From DASSBG01 sp035699085 (GTDB taxonomy: Bacteria > Pseudomonadota > Gammaproteobacteria > Xanthomonadales > Rhodanobacteraceae): DNA of 55,137 nucleotides. Location: positions 1 through 55,137 of the forward strand of contig DASSBG010000023.1 of NCBI GenBank assembly GCA_035699085.1. Direction: 5' to 3'. A program made the position numbers and the translations under genes. This document shows positions 41,061-51,373 of the stretch, in pieces. The notes beneath the pieces are model-generated. The model saw nothing but the letters and a program-made list of their open reading frames with translations, was not told the origin of the DNA and made no database searches. Each line of letters starts with the position of its first letter. The stretch's first letter is position 1.

Positions 41061-42971
41061 ATGTCCCCGTGCCGCATCCGCACCTGCGCCGCCGCCTGCC
41101 TTTGTGCCCTCCTTTGGACGCCGCAGGCTTGCGCCCTCATCTGCGGGCCGGTCGCCCACACCCGCTACGTCGGCGACGTTGCCAGCGACAGCCAGTGCAC
41201 CGACAGCACCATCCAGTCGGCCATCGACAACGCCACCTGCCCGGGCACCGTGATCGTCGTGACCAGTGAGCTGACCTATGCCGGCCAGTCCATCACCGTC
41301 GACAAGGCGGTGAGCATTGTCGGCAGCACCGACATCTGCAATCCGCCGCCCGTGGTGTGCGACCCGGACACCGGCTGCGGCAGCAGCGGGCCTCCCGCAA
41401 AGGTCGCGATCGGCGGCAACGGCGTCAACCCGGTGTTCCATGTCACCGCCAGCGGCTCCGTGGGCTTCAAGAACCTGTCCATCAGTGGCGGTGCCGGCGC
41501 ACCCTTCGGCCTGGACGATGGTGGCGGCATCGGCATCCTCGGCGACGCCACGCATGTGGCGCTCGCCAACGTCGAATTGCACGACAACAACAGCCACTAC
41601 GGCGGCGGATTGAGCTTCCACGGTGACGGCAGCCTGTCGCTGGATGGTGTTTCGATCCACGATAACGATGCCTCGATCTTTGGCGGCGGCATCAATGTGT
41701 TCAGTTCCGGCGCTGGCCATGTCGACGTGACCATCGTGAACGACGCAAGCGTGCCGACGCTGGTTTTCGACAACACCTCCGACAATACCGGCGGTGGCCT
41801 GTACATCGCTGGCAACGTCCACCTGACCGCCGTCGACGCCTCAGCCGTAATCCAGCTCAATCAGGCCGGCCAGTCCGGTGGCGGCATCGCGATCGCCAAC
41901 GGTGCCGTCGCCGACATCGGTTTGGTCGGCCATGCCATCGACAACAATTCCAGTGCGTTGGGTGGCGGCATCGCGGTGTTCGCTGGTTCGACGAGCAATT
42001 CGGTGGTGCGCCTGTTCAACCTCATCGGCGCAGATCCGCTGACGCTCAGTTACAACAGCGCCACCCAGGACGGTGGCGGCATTTACCTTTTCCAGGCCAG
42101 CGCCGGCGCTCACGCCACCGCCTGCCTGTTCGATGTCGACCTGGACCAGAACTCGGCCACGCAGGGTGGGGCGGCAATCTGGGTCGGCAGCAATGATCGG
42201 CTGCTGGTGAACCCGGTCAGTGACAGCGAGTGCGATCCGGCCACCGTTGCCGCGCTCGGCGCCAGGCCCGGCGCCTACGGCGGCACCACGCTGTACGGGA
42301 ATTTCGCGCTCGACGACAACAACCAGACCACCGATGCCGCGGTGATCGACATCCATGGCGCCGGCGCACAGGTACTCGCGCAGCGCCTGCAGCTGGACCA
42401 GAACGGCGGCGGTTACGCGATCCATGCCGCCTTCGCGGGTGGCGCCGACCTGCATTTCAGCCAATGCCTGATCGACCACAACCTGAGCGTGCACGAGCTG
42501 GTGGATCTGCAGGGCGCGCCTGCCAGTTTCGATGGCTGCACCTTCGCCGGCAACAACATCGGCGCCGGCACCGTGTTCGCGTTCGACTCGGGCCTGTCCC
42601 TGACCCGCAGCATCGTCGCCACGGCAGACGAATGGCAAACATGGAACCCTGCGGCCAGCGCCAACCTGGTTGCACGCTACCTGGTGCTGAGCGGCCAGCA
42701 CCTGGACACCGACGACACGGTCATCTATGCCGACCCGGTCTTCGTTGATCCAAATGATGGCGACTTTCAGCTGCAGGATGAGTCGCCGGCGGTGGATTAC
42801 GCGCCGGCCGGCAACGAGAGCGGGCCCGCCGATCTGGGTCACCGGCCGCGCGAAGTGGACAAGGCCAGCGTCGTCAACCGCTTCGGCCTGCGCGACCTGG
42901 GTGCCTTCGAGATCTCGCCCGCCTGCTTCCAGTTCGACACCGTGTTCTGCGACGGCTTCGGTGCGCAATAG
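41061..42971 (+). CDS. Exported parallel beta-helix protein 2, FCxGF tail
   Basis: The 636-aa paralogue of the previous gene has signal peptide MSPCRIRTCAAACLCALLWTPQACA and the head RYVGDVASDSQCTDSTIQSAIDNATCPGTVI, nearly identical to protein 1 in its Cys positions. Beta-helix coils with DDGGGIGILG, YGGGLSFHG, FGGGINVFSS and LGGGIAVFAG turns follow. The C-terminal part has AVDYAPAGNESGPADLGHRPREVDKASVVNRFGLRDLGAFE and ends FQFDTVFCDGFGAQ. The tail keeps F-C-x-G-F but has Gly instead of Glu. The choice-of-anchor-like D-L-G-A-F-E segment before the tail matches proteins 1 and 3. Ligand or enzymatic activity is unknown. Confidence 0.88.
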   Translation: MSPCRIRTCAAACLCALLWTPQACALICGPVAHTRYVGDVASDSQCTDSTIQSAIDNATCPGTVIVVTSELTYAGQSITVDKAVSIVGSTDICNPPPVVCDPDTGCGSSGPPAKVAIGGNGVNPVFHVTASGSVGFKNLSISGGAGAPFGLDDGGGIGILGDATHVALANVELHDNNSHYGGGLSFHGDGSLSLDGVSIHDNDASIFGGGINVFSSGAGHVDVTIVNDASVPTLVFDNTSDNTGGGLYIAGNVHLTAVDASAVIQLNQAGQSGGGIAIANGAVADIGLVGHAIDNNSSALGGGIAVFAGSTSNSVVRLFNLIGADPLTLSYNSATQDGGGIYLFQASAGAHATACLFDVDLDQNSATQGGAAIWVGSNDRLLVNPVSDSECDPATVAALGARPGAYGGTTLYGNFALDDNNQTTDAAVIDIHGAGAQVLAQRLQLDQNGGGYAIHAAFAGGADLHFSQCLIDHNLSVHELVDLQGAPASFDGCTFAGNNIGAGTVFAFDSGLSLTRSIVATADEWQTWNPAASANLVARYLVLSGQHLDTDDTVIYADPVFVDPNDGDFQLQDESPAVDYAPAGNESGPADLGHRPREVDKASVVNRFGLRDLGAFEISPACFQFDTVFCDGFGAQ

Positions 42972-43112
42972 CGCGGGGCACAGGCACCGCCGCGTCGCAG
43001 GGGCCGCGCAAAACGCAGTCGCGCAAAGCGAGTCAGGTTCACTTGTGTGCGGGGCCGGGCTGGGTTTTACCCGTCCGACAGTGAACGCTGCGCGTCGGCG
43101 TCGCCAAAGCGC

Positions 43113-43145
43113 ATGTCGCAAAACGCACCGCGATGGGGTTCTCCG
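43113..43145 (+). promoter_or_regulatory. Shared 33-nt element upstream of beta-helix gene 3
   Basis: This is the third copy: GTCGCA (43115-43120), a 17-nt spacer, then GTTCTC (43138-43143). It lies 36 nt before the ATG at 43182. The flanking 210-nt intergenic region is otherwise different from the other two. Confidence 0.6.
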
Positions 43146-43181
43146 TGCAGGCCCGGCGCGTGTGCCGGGGGAGTTGCCACC

Positions 43182-45110
43182 ATGAAGATCTCCTTCCTGC
43201 AGGCGGCACTGCTGTTTGCCATCATGCCACTTGCCGTCCGCGCCGCCGATCCCGCGCCCGCCTTTTGCCCGCCGGTCCAGCCGCTCTATCCGCCCTCGGT
43301 GGGCGACACGGCCCATGACTCCAACTGCGACTACGACACCATCCAGGCCGCCATCGACGCGCAAACCTGCCCGGCCACCATCGCCATCACCCGAGAGCAC
43401 CTGTACACCAACCAGCATCTCAGCATCCAGAACAAGTCGATCACGCTGGAGGGGCTGGGCGATGGCGTGGGCTGTCCGGGACCCGTTGCCAGCGGCGCGG
43501 CCATCCCGGCCGCCGAACCGACCGGGCCGGTGGTCACGCTGGACGGCAGCGGCAGCGGCGGCCGCGTGCTGTCGATCGGCGGCACCAGCAACGTCACCTT
43601 GAAGTACATCGAAATCAAGGGCGGCAGCCTGAACGACAATCCCACCGGCGACGGCGGCGGCATCGGCTACGAGGGCAGCGGCTCCCTGACGCTGGACACC
43701 TGCACCGTCGACGACAACGCGGCGGACTATGGCGGCGGCATCAACTTCAAGGGTACCGGCGACCCGGACAACGACCCACCGGCGGTCCTGACCATTGGCC
43801 AGAACACGCTGGTGCTCGACAACACCGCCGACATTTCTGGCGGCGGCATCCGCATCGAGGGCGACGCCCGCCTGTTCGTGCTCAAGCCCGGCACGACCAT
43901 CTACGGAAACCACGCGCCCGGCGGCTACGGCGGCGGTCTGGAGGTGCTGGGCCCGGCTATCGCCGACATCGGTTCGCCCGGCTACGCCGGCGTCCCCGTG
44001 ATCGACTACAACGATGCCGAGTACGGCGGCGGCATCGCCGTGATCGGCACGACCGATGGCGGCTCATTCGACGCGTCCGTGCGCCTGTTCACTACAGATC
44101 CTGACAGCCCGGTGCAGGTTTCCAACAATTCGGCCACACGCTCGGGCGGCGGCGTCTTCGTGCAGCCGAATGACAGCTTCACCGGCGACGGCAACAATGA
44201 CGGAGCGGCGGCCTTCTGCGCGAGCAACTTTCGCATGGACGGCAATGTCGCCGCCGAGGGTGCGGCGATTTATGGCGACAGCGACTACTCCGAGCTTGCG
44301 CTCAGTTCGTTTGGCGCCCACATCAGCTTGGGCAGGCTGATCGACTGGGGCTATTGTGGAGCGCCGGAAGAGGAATCCTCACTCGGCGCCGTCGCTTGCG
44401 CCGCCGACACCTCGTGCAACACGATCGACGGCAATGGCAGCCGCGACGGCGGCGGGCAGCCGACGGATGGCGCCACGATCCTGGTCCAGGACGGCGGCGA
44501 ACTGGGCGTGTACGGACTGCGCATGCAGGCCAATGAAGGGGCGCATGGGCTTCGCGTGCTCGACCATGTGCTGGTCGACATCCAGGACTGCCTGCTGACA
44601 GGCAATGCTTTCAGCTCCGCTGCCATGCTCTTCGAGGGTGGCAATGCGCAGCCCGACCTGGTCGACAGCGTGCGCGGCTGTACCTTCGCCAACAACGTGA
44701 TCGGCAGCGGCAGCGTGGTCGATTCCAGCCATGACCTCAAGCTGTGGGAGGACATCCTCGGGGACGACGTGCCAGTGGCAGTGATGGAGAATAACGCCGC
44801 GCTGTACCCGGGTTCGCTGCTGGTCGCCGATGCGGCCGGCCTGCCGGCCGAGGACAGTATCGTGCAGGGGACGGCGGATTTCGTCGATGCCGCCAGCGGC
44901 GATTACCACCTGCTGCCGGATTCGCTGGGCGTTGATGTCGCGCCGAGCGGTGGCGGCGTCGACCTCGACGGTCGGCGACGCGACGTGGATCTGGCCAGCG
45001 TGCCCAACGCCTTCGGCCCGCGCGACCTCGGCGCCTACGAGCGCCAGTCCGCCTTCGCTTGCGACGACCACGCCGACGCGGTCTTCTGCGCCGGCTTCGA
45101 GCTGCCCTGA
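43182..45110 (+). CDS. Exported parallel beta-helix protein 3, FCxGFE tail
   Basis: The 642-aa paralogue has signal peptide MKISFLQAALLFAIMPLAVRAA, the head SVGDTAHDSNCDYDTIQAAIDAQTCPATI, and beta-helix turns GDGGGIGYEG, YGGGINFKG, SGGGIRIEG and YGGGLEVLG. LLPDSLGVDVAPSGGGVDLDGRRRDVDLA precedes the tail FACDDHADAVFCAGFELP. It is closer to protein 1 than to protein 2 through the middle (IGSPGYAG..., SVRLFTTDP, NVAAEGAAIYG) and in the FACDDHADAVFC tail. GGGGAG lies 8 nt before the ATG. Tandem duplication and divergence of one ancestral gene is evident. Confidence 0.88.
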   Translation: MKISFLQAALLFAIMPLAVRAADPAPAFCPPVQPLYPPSVGDTAHDSNCDYDTIQAAIDAQTCPATIAITREHLYTNQHLSIQNKSITLEGLGDGVGCPGPVASGAAIPAAEPTGPVVTLDGSGSGGRVLSIGGTSNVTLKYIEIKGGSLNDNPTGDGGGIGYEGSGSLTLDTCTVDDNAADYGGGINFKGTGDPDNDPPAVLTIGQNTLVLDNTADISGGGIRIEGDARLFVLKPGTTIYGNHAPGGYGGGLEVLGPAIADIGSPGYAGVPVIDYNDAEYGGGIAVIGTTDGGSFDASVRLFTTDPDSPVQVSNNSATRSGGGVFVQPNDSFTGDGNNDGAAAFCASNFRMDGNVAAEGAAIYGDSDYSELALSSFGAHISLGRLIDWGYCGAPEEESSLGAVACAADTSCNTIDGNGSRDGGGQPTDGATILVQDGGELGVYGLRMQANEGAHGLRVLDHVLVDIQDCLLTGNAFSSAAMLFEGGNAQPDLVDSVRGCTFANNVIGSGSVVDSSHDLKLWEDILGDDVPVAVMENNAALYPGSLLVADAAGLPAEDSIVQGTADFVDAASGDYHLLPDSLGVDVAPSGGGVDLDGRRRDVDLASVPNAFGPRDLGAYERQSAFACDDHADAVFCAGFELP

Positions 45111-45322
45111 TTGCATCGCGTGACGCCGCTTGGCGCAAACATGGCCGCTCGTGGTCCCCGGCACCGCGCCCCGTCGATGGTGACCAGTTGGTCAGGCGGC
45201 CAAGTGCAGACGCCCGACGCTCGGCAGACCGTGTCGCCAACGCCACATGTCGCACACGTCACCGCGTGCTGGCGCGGCCCTGAGAGACGGCAACCCCCTC
45301 CGGCCGGCGCAGGCAAACAAAA

Positions 45323-45350
45323 CGGCCCGCCAGACTGAACTGGCGGGCCG
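45323..45350 (-). terminator. Strong hairpin with T-run only on the minus strand
   Basis: A perfect 11-bp stem CGGCCCGCCAG / CTGGCGGGCCG with a 6-nt loop. On the plus strand no T-run follows, whereas reading leftward the stem is followed by TTTTGTTTG. It would best stop leftward transcription, yet no leftward gene is visible between here and 45483. Confidence 0.65.
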
Positions 45351-45360
45351 ACCCTCCCCG

Positions 45361-45388
45361 GCGCACGGCAGTGCGCACACCTTTTTTT
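45361..45388 (+). terminator. Rho-independent terminator-like hairpin, plus strand
   Basis: GCGCAC-GGCA-GTGCGC (45361-45376) is followed after 5 nt by seven T (45382-45388). The stem is short but GC-rich. It lies about 250 nt past beta-helix gene 3 and before the phosphoglycerol transferase operon. The rest of 45111-45483 contains no gene. Confidence 0.6.
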
Positions 45389-45483
45389 AACACTCATCCG
45401 CCACCGAGCCACGTTGCACTGCAGCATCCGTTCATATTCGCGACGCTACGCTACCCTGCTGCATTGCCAATGGGAGCGCCACC

Positions 45484-47403
45484 TTGACCGTCCGCCGTCG
45501 CGTCGCGAACCCACCCGCCGGCTGGAAAAGTCTGCTGCTGGTGGTGCTCTGGCTGTTCGCCTTCGTGCTGTGGACGGACCTCATCGATGGCGGTGCCGGG
45601 GTCAATCCGCTGCTGCTGCTCAAGGCCCCCTGGCGGCTGTTCGCGAACGCCGTGCCCGGCCTGCTGCTGGCGCTGTTGTTGCTGGCGCTGACCCGCAAGG
45701 TGGTGCTGTCGGTATGGCTGGCGTGGCTGGTGGAGGCGCTGATACTCGGCATCAACGCGCTGAAGATACGCTACCTGGCGACGCCGCTGATGCCGGCCGA
45801 CTTCCGCATGATCGGCCAGATGCAGGGTGGTGGCGGCGAGCTGCTGTCGGGCTACCTGCCGCACTCGCCGTGGCCGTGGCTGGCGATCGCCGCCGCCATC
45901 GCGATCATCGTGCTGCTGGCGCTGTGGGAGCCGCCGGCCTTCACGCGGCGCGCCCTGCCACGCGCGGCGCTGGCGGCGCTGTCGCTGGCGGCGCTGGTCA
46001 GCCTGTTTGCCGCCGTGCCGGGCTGGAAGAAGGTCTACGCCGCCGGCAAGCTCGGCCTGCAACCGTGGTCGGCGCGCAACACCTCACGCCATACCGGCCT
46101 GTTCAGCTCGCTGGCGCTGTACCGTCTGCAGTACGGAAACGCGCAGCACACGCCCGACGTCGCCGCCGCCCGGCAGCTGATCGCAAGCGAGCAGATCGGC
46201 CCCGCAACGACGGCTTCCACCAGCGGGCCACTGCCCGACATCGTGATCGTGCAGAGTGAGTCGTTCTTCGACCCGGGCATCCTCGATGGCTACACGCCGC
46301 TGCAGTTTGCGCCGCAGCTGGCACGCCTGCAGCGCACCGGCGACAGCGGCTGGATGTACGTGCCGACATTCGGCGGCGGCACCATCCGCACCGAATTCGA
46401 GGTACTGACCGGCCTCAGCCTGCGCTACTACCGCAACGTGCAGTTTCCCTACCTGCAGTTCCACGAGACCGAGATCCCCAGCCTGGTCCGCACGCTGAAG
46501 AGCCACGGCTACCGCACCACCGCGCTGCACGCCAACCGGCCGGAGTTCTGGAACCGCACCGCAGCCTTCAAGGCGCTCGGCTTCGACCGCTTCATCTCGA
46601 TCAGCAATTTTCCGCCCAACACCCCCACCGACGGCCGCTACGTTTCGGACAAGGCGATGACCGACGAGATCCTGCGGCAACTCAAGCCGGGTGGGCCGCC
46701 GCAGTTCATCTTTGCCATCAGTATCGAGGCCCACGGGCCCTACGACTTCGAGCCCGGCATCGACACCGCAGCGCGCGACGCCGTGCCGGTGCCGCCGTCG
46801 ATCACCGGGCCATGGAAGCTGCAGCTGCAAAATTACATCTACCATGTGCAGCACGCCGATACCCAGCTGGGCCGGCTGGCCCAGGCACTCGCGAAGCGCA
46901 CGCGGCCGTCACTGCTGGCCTTCTACGGGGACCATTTGCCGGCACTGGTGCCGGCATTCCAGGACGCTGGCTTCGACAATGGCAAAGGCTTCTTCGAGCA
47001 GTGCGTGCCGTGGCTGCTGGTCGCCCCCGGGCACCCGCACCCGCCGCGCCGCGAGAACCTGGCCGCCTGGATGCTGCCGGGACTGGTGCTGGATGCGGCC
47101 GGCATCCACGAGCCCTACTTCGAGCTGACCCAGCGGGTGGTTGACCCGCTGGCACCGCTGACGCGCGCGCCGGACGCGCCGCATGTCGACGCGCAAGGCC
47201 CCGCGGTCGCGGTCGACAAGGCCATGGCCGATGTCACCTGGCTGCGCATGCGACGCAAACTGAAACCGCTGTTCGCGGCCATCGCGCCCGCACGACCGGC
47301 CGCCGCCACATCGACTGCGACGCCCGCCGCCGCCTCCAGCGCCAGCCTGCGCCCGCGCAAGCCCGCTACCATGGCGCACTCGTCCACCACTGTCCAACCG
47401 TGA
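45484..47403 (+). CDS. LtaS/MdoB-like phosphoglycerol transferase (sulfatase fold), copy 1
   Basis: The 639-aa product has five or so N-terminal transmembrane helices (to about 185) and a periplasmic alkaline phosphatase/sulfatase-fold domain. Visible are LPDIVIVQSESFFDP (first metal-binding acidic residue), GGGTIRTEFEVLTG (with the nucleophile Thr), SIEAHGPY and LLAFYGDHLPAL (D-H metal ligands). Relatives move glycerol-phosphate from phosphatidylglycerol onto teichoic acids or periplasmic glucans; in a Gram-negative the glucan or another periplasmic glycan is more likely. The TTG start at 45484 is supported by GGGAG 7 nt upstream. A basic, Ala-rich tail ends the protein. Its stop overlaps the start of a paralogue. 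Confidence 0.88.
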   Translation: MTVRRRVANPPAGWKSLLLVVLWLFAFVLWTDLIDGGAGVNPLLLLKAPWRLFANAVPGLLLALLLLALTRKVVLSVWLAWLVEALILGINALKIRYLATPLMPADFRMIGQMQGGGGELLSGYLPHSPWPWLAIAAAIAIIVLLALWEPPAFTRRALPRAALAALSLAALVSLFAAVPGWKKVYAAGKLGLQPWSARNTSRHTGLFSSLALYRLQYGNAQHTPDVAAARQLIASEQIGPATTASTSGPLPDIVIVQSESFFDPGILDGYTPLQFAPQLARLQRTGDSGWMYVPTFGGGTIRTEFEVLTGLSLRYYRNVQFPYLQFHETEIPSLVRTLKSHGYRTTALHANRPEFWNRTAAFKALGFDRFISISNFPPNTPTDGRYVSDKAMTDEILRQLKPGGPPQFIFAISIEAHGPYDFEPGIDTAARDAVPVPPSITGPWKLQLQNYIYHVQHADTQLGRLAQALAKRTRPSLLAFYGDHLPALVPAFQDAGFDNGKGFFEQCVPWLLVAPGHPHPPRRENLAAWMLPGLVLDAAGIHEPYFELTQRVVDPLAPLTRAPDAPHVDAQGPAVAVDKAMADVTWLRMRRKLKPLFAAIAPARPAAATSTATPAAASSASLRPRKPATMAHSSTTVQP

Positions 47404-49196
47404 TGTCGCAAACCAGTACGGCCCGCCGCGGCGCGCTGAAGCTGCTGGCGCTGGCCGTGGCGCTGTTGCTGCTGGCCACGCTTGCCAACGTGCTCGACGG
47501 CGGCAATGGCGTCGAGCCTCGCGGCCTGTTCGAGGGCGTGCTGGCGCCTTGGGCGAATGCCCTGCCGGCGTTGCTGCTGATGCTTGCCCTGCTGGCGCTG
47601 TGCCGGCGGCTGCTGCTGTCGCTGTGGCTGTCGCTGGCAGCGCTGGTGCTGCTGTACGGTGTCAACCGGCTGAAGATGGAGGTGTTGCAGGCACCGCTGC
47701 TGCCGCAGGACTTCCGCCTGCTGGACCATCTGGGCGGGGACACCGGCCTGCTGGCGCACTATTTGCCGACCGGCGCCTCGCTGTGGCTGACGGTGGCGGC
47801 GATCCTGTTGATCGCCGTGACGCTGGCCTGGAGCGAGCCGCCGCTGCTGCGCTGGCGCTGGCGCGCGCGGCTGCCGCTGACGCTGGTCGCCGTTGCGGCG
47901 CTGGCCAGTCTGGTCGGCGGCGTGGCGCCTTGGCGCAGCGTCTACGCCGCGGCGGCATTGAACTACCAGCCGTGGACGACGGCGGGCTCGTTGGCCCGCG
48001 ACGACGGCCTCGTCAGCATGCTGCTGCTGCGCACCCTGTACGCGCCCCGGGATGCCATCGGCGACGGCGACCCGGCACTGGCGCGCGCGCTGCTGCAGGC
48101 GCACGCCGCCGGCATCGAAGCGCGCCTCGGCCCGCCGACACGCACGCCGCTGCCGGACATCGTGGTGCTGCAAAGCGAATCGTTTTTCGATCCGGCCCGG
48201 CTGCGCGGCTACGCGCCCGCGCAGTTCCTGCCCAACCTGCGCCGGCTCGAGAAGCACGGTCTCTCGGGCAACATGACCGTGCCCACCTACGGCGGCGGCA
48301 CCATCCGCACCGAGTTCGAGGTGCTCACCGGCGTGCCGCTGGCGCTGAAACCCGCGCTGCGCTACCCGTACATGGGCCTCACCGCAGCGCGCATCCCGGG
48401 GCTGGCCAGTGCGCTGAAACAGGCCGGTTACCGCTGCACCGCCATCCATCCGCACCAGGGCGGCTTCTGGAACCGCGAAAGCGTGTTCCGGCGGATGGGC
48501 TTCGACCGCTTCATCACCATTGCCAGCCCGCTGTTCGACCACGCGCCCAAGCGCGGCTACTACGTCGACGACCAGGCCTTGACCGACGTCATCCTCGGCC
48601 AGTTGCAGCAGGACGGACCGCCGCAGTTCCTGTTTGCCATCAGCATCGAGAACCACGGGCCCTACCTGGACTTCCCGATGAGCGACGCCCGCCGCGCGCA
48701 GGCGGCGACGATTCCGGTGCCGCCCGGGATCCGCGGCGACCCGAAGCGCGAGCTGCAGCACTACCTGCTGCGGGAACGCGACGCCGACAGGCAGCTCGGC
48801 CGGCTGGCGGATGCGCTGGCCAGGCGGACACGGCCGACCCTGCTGGTGTTTTACGGCGACCACCTGCCCGGCCTGGCCCCGGCCTTCGCCCACGGCTTCG
48901 ATGACGGCGGCGTACCGTCACGGCAGCCGGTACCGTACCTGCTGATCGAGCCCGGCGCCGGCGCACCGCCCGTGCGCCGCGACCTGCCGTCCTGGATGCT
49001 GGCGGCCACCCTGCTGGATGCGGCCGGCGTGCACGACGACCGCTACTTCGCGCTGCTGCGGGCGCTGGAGCCCGAGCTGGCGGCAAACCACTGGCAGCCC
49101 GGGACCCGGTTGCTGCGGCAACTCGACAGCCTCACCGCCCTGCGCCTCGGCGACCGCGCCGCAAGCATCGCCAAGCCCGTTCTCGCAAAGCGGTGA
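47403..49196 (+). CDS. LtaS/MdoB-like phosphoglycerol transferase (sulfatase fold), copy 2
   Basis: This 597-aa paralogue of the upstream gene has N-terminal membrane helices (LLALAVALLLLATLANVLDGG onward), LPDIVVLQSESFFDP, GGGTIRTEFEVLTGVP with the candidate nucleophile Thr, SIENHGPY and LLVFYGDHLPGL. The start is ATG 47403, overlapping the previous TGA by 1 nt (GTG 47400 is also possible). The two enzymes are probably made together and act on the same or successive substrates. It is convergent with groEL. Confidence 0.88.
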   Translation: MSQTSTARRGALKLLALAVALLLLATLANVLDGGNGVEPRGLFEGVLAPWANALPALLLMLALLALCRRLLLSLWLSLAALVLLYGVNRLKMEVLQAPLLPQDFRLLDHLGGDTGLLAHYLPTGASLWLTVAAILLIAVTLAWSEPPLLRWRWRARLPLTLVAVAALASLVGGVAPWRSVYAAAALNYQPWTTAGSLARDDGLVSMLLLRTLYAPRDAIGDGDPALARALLQAHAAGIEARLGPPTRTPLPDIVVLQSESFFDPARLRGYAPAQFLPNLRRLEKHGLSGNMTVPTYGGGTIRTEFEVLTGVPLALKPALRYPYMGLTAARIPGLASALKQAGYRCTAIHPHQGGFWNRESVFRRMGFDRFITIASPLFDHAPKRGYYVDDQALTDVILGQLQQDGPPQFLFAISIENHGPYLDFPMSDARRAQAATIPVPPGIRGDPKRELQHYLLRERDADRQLGRLADALARRTRPTLLVFYGDHLPGLAPAFAHGFDDGGVPSRQPVPYLLIEPGAGAPPVRRDLPSWMLAATLLDAAGVHDDRYFALLRALEPELAANHWQPGTRLLRQLDSLTALRLGDRAASIAKPVLAKR

Positions 49197-49525
49197 ATAC
49201 CCGGGCCGGCCCGCGCCGTCACCATCGCCAGCCGCAAACGACGGCGGGCTGAAACCCTCCCTGCCGCACAGTCCGCGCCTGGACGCCATGTGGCCGCCAG
49301 CGCGTGACCCGACGTGCCTCGAGCCATTGACCGCATTGGAACGCTGGGTGAACCCGGCCGTTGCCGATCAATCCCCGAACGGCGGGTTTCAACCCGCCAC
49401 GCGCGCCACGGCTCGACAACCAACCGCCCACGCACGGCGGCGGCGCCGGCGACAGTCTGTCCCGCGCGCCTTTCCGGTTCCCCGGTCCCCGGTCCCTGGT
49501 CCCCGGTCCCCGGTCCCCCAAAAGA
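49197..49525. repeat. Convergent gap with hairpin and CCGGTCCC-type short repeats
   Basis: No gene is seen. GGCGGGTT-TC-AACCCGCC (49381-49398) is a perfect 8-bp hairpin. A half of the same motif (GGCGGGCTGAAACCCTCC) lies near 49243. Positions 49480-49519 are tandem CCGGTCCC-like units, the complement-strand counterpart of the G-rich repeats at 5570 and 32175. Confidence 0.65.
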
Positions 49526-49547
49526 AAACCCCGCCGAAGCGGGGTTT
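49526..49547 (-). terminator. Intrinsic terminator of groEL
   Basis: Read leftward, AAACCCCGC-TTCG-GCGGGGTTT is a 9-bp stem with a stable TTCG loop, followed by TCTTTT. It lies 28 nt past the groEL stop. Confidence 0.9.
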
Positions 49548-49575
49548 CCTCTTGCTGCGTCCGGCGGGGGGCACC

Positions 49576-51234
<1,659 letters not shown>

Positions 51235-51248
51235 GGGTTTAAAACCTC

Positions 51249-51370
51249 GGGAATTGGGAATGGAGAATGGGGAATGGTTGAAAGTGAAAGCGGGACGATG
51301 GGCGGGTCAAGGGTGGGGAGTCGGAGCACGCGGCTTCCACGATTCCCGATTCCCCATTCCCGATTCCCTG
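51249..51370. repeat. GGGAATGG/CCATTCCC imperfect inverted repeat between groES and groEL
   Basis: Positions about 51249-51278 are runs of GGGAATNG; about 51338-51370 are runs of CGATTCCC. The two blocks are largely complementary, so the groES-groEL transcript could form a long hairpin with a 60-nt loop. This short-word repeat is of a kind common between genes in Xanthomonadales. Confidence 0.8.
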
Positions 51371-51373
51371 CTC

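Noticed and set aside
41841..43913. 690-aa minus-strand frame opposite the beta-helix genes
   Set aside because: It spans the end of one plus-strand gene, an intergenic gap and the start of another, and mirrors the codon pattern of both; no domain is visible.
45249..45285. Possible fourth copy of the shared 33-nt element (ATGTCGCACACG...)
   Set aside because: The first box matches, but no GTTCTT-like box occurs 17 nt further on, and the following gene is unrelated.
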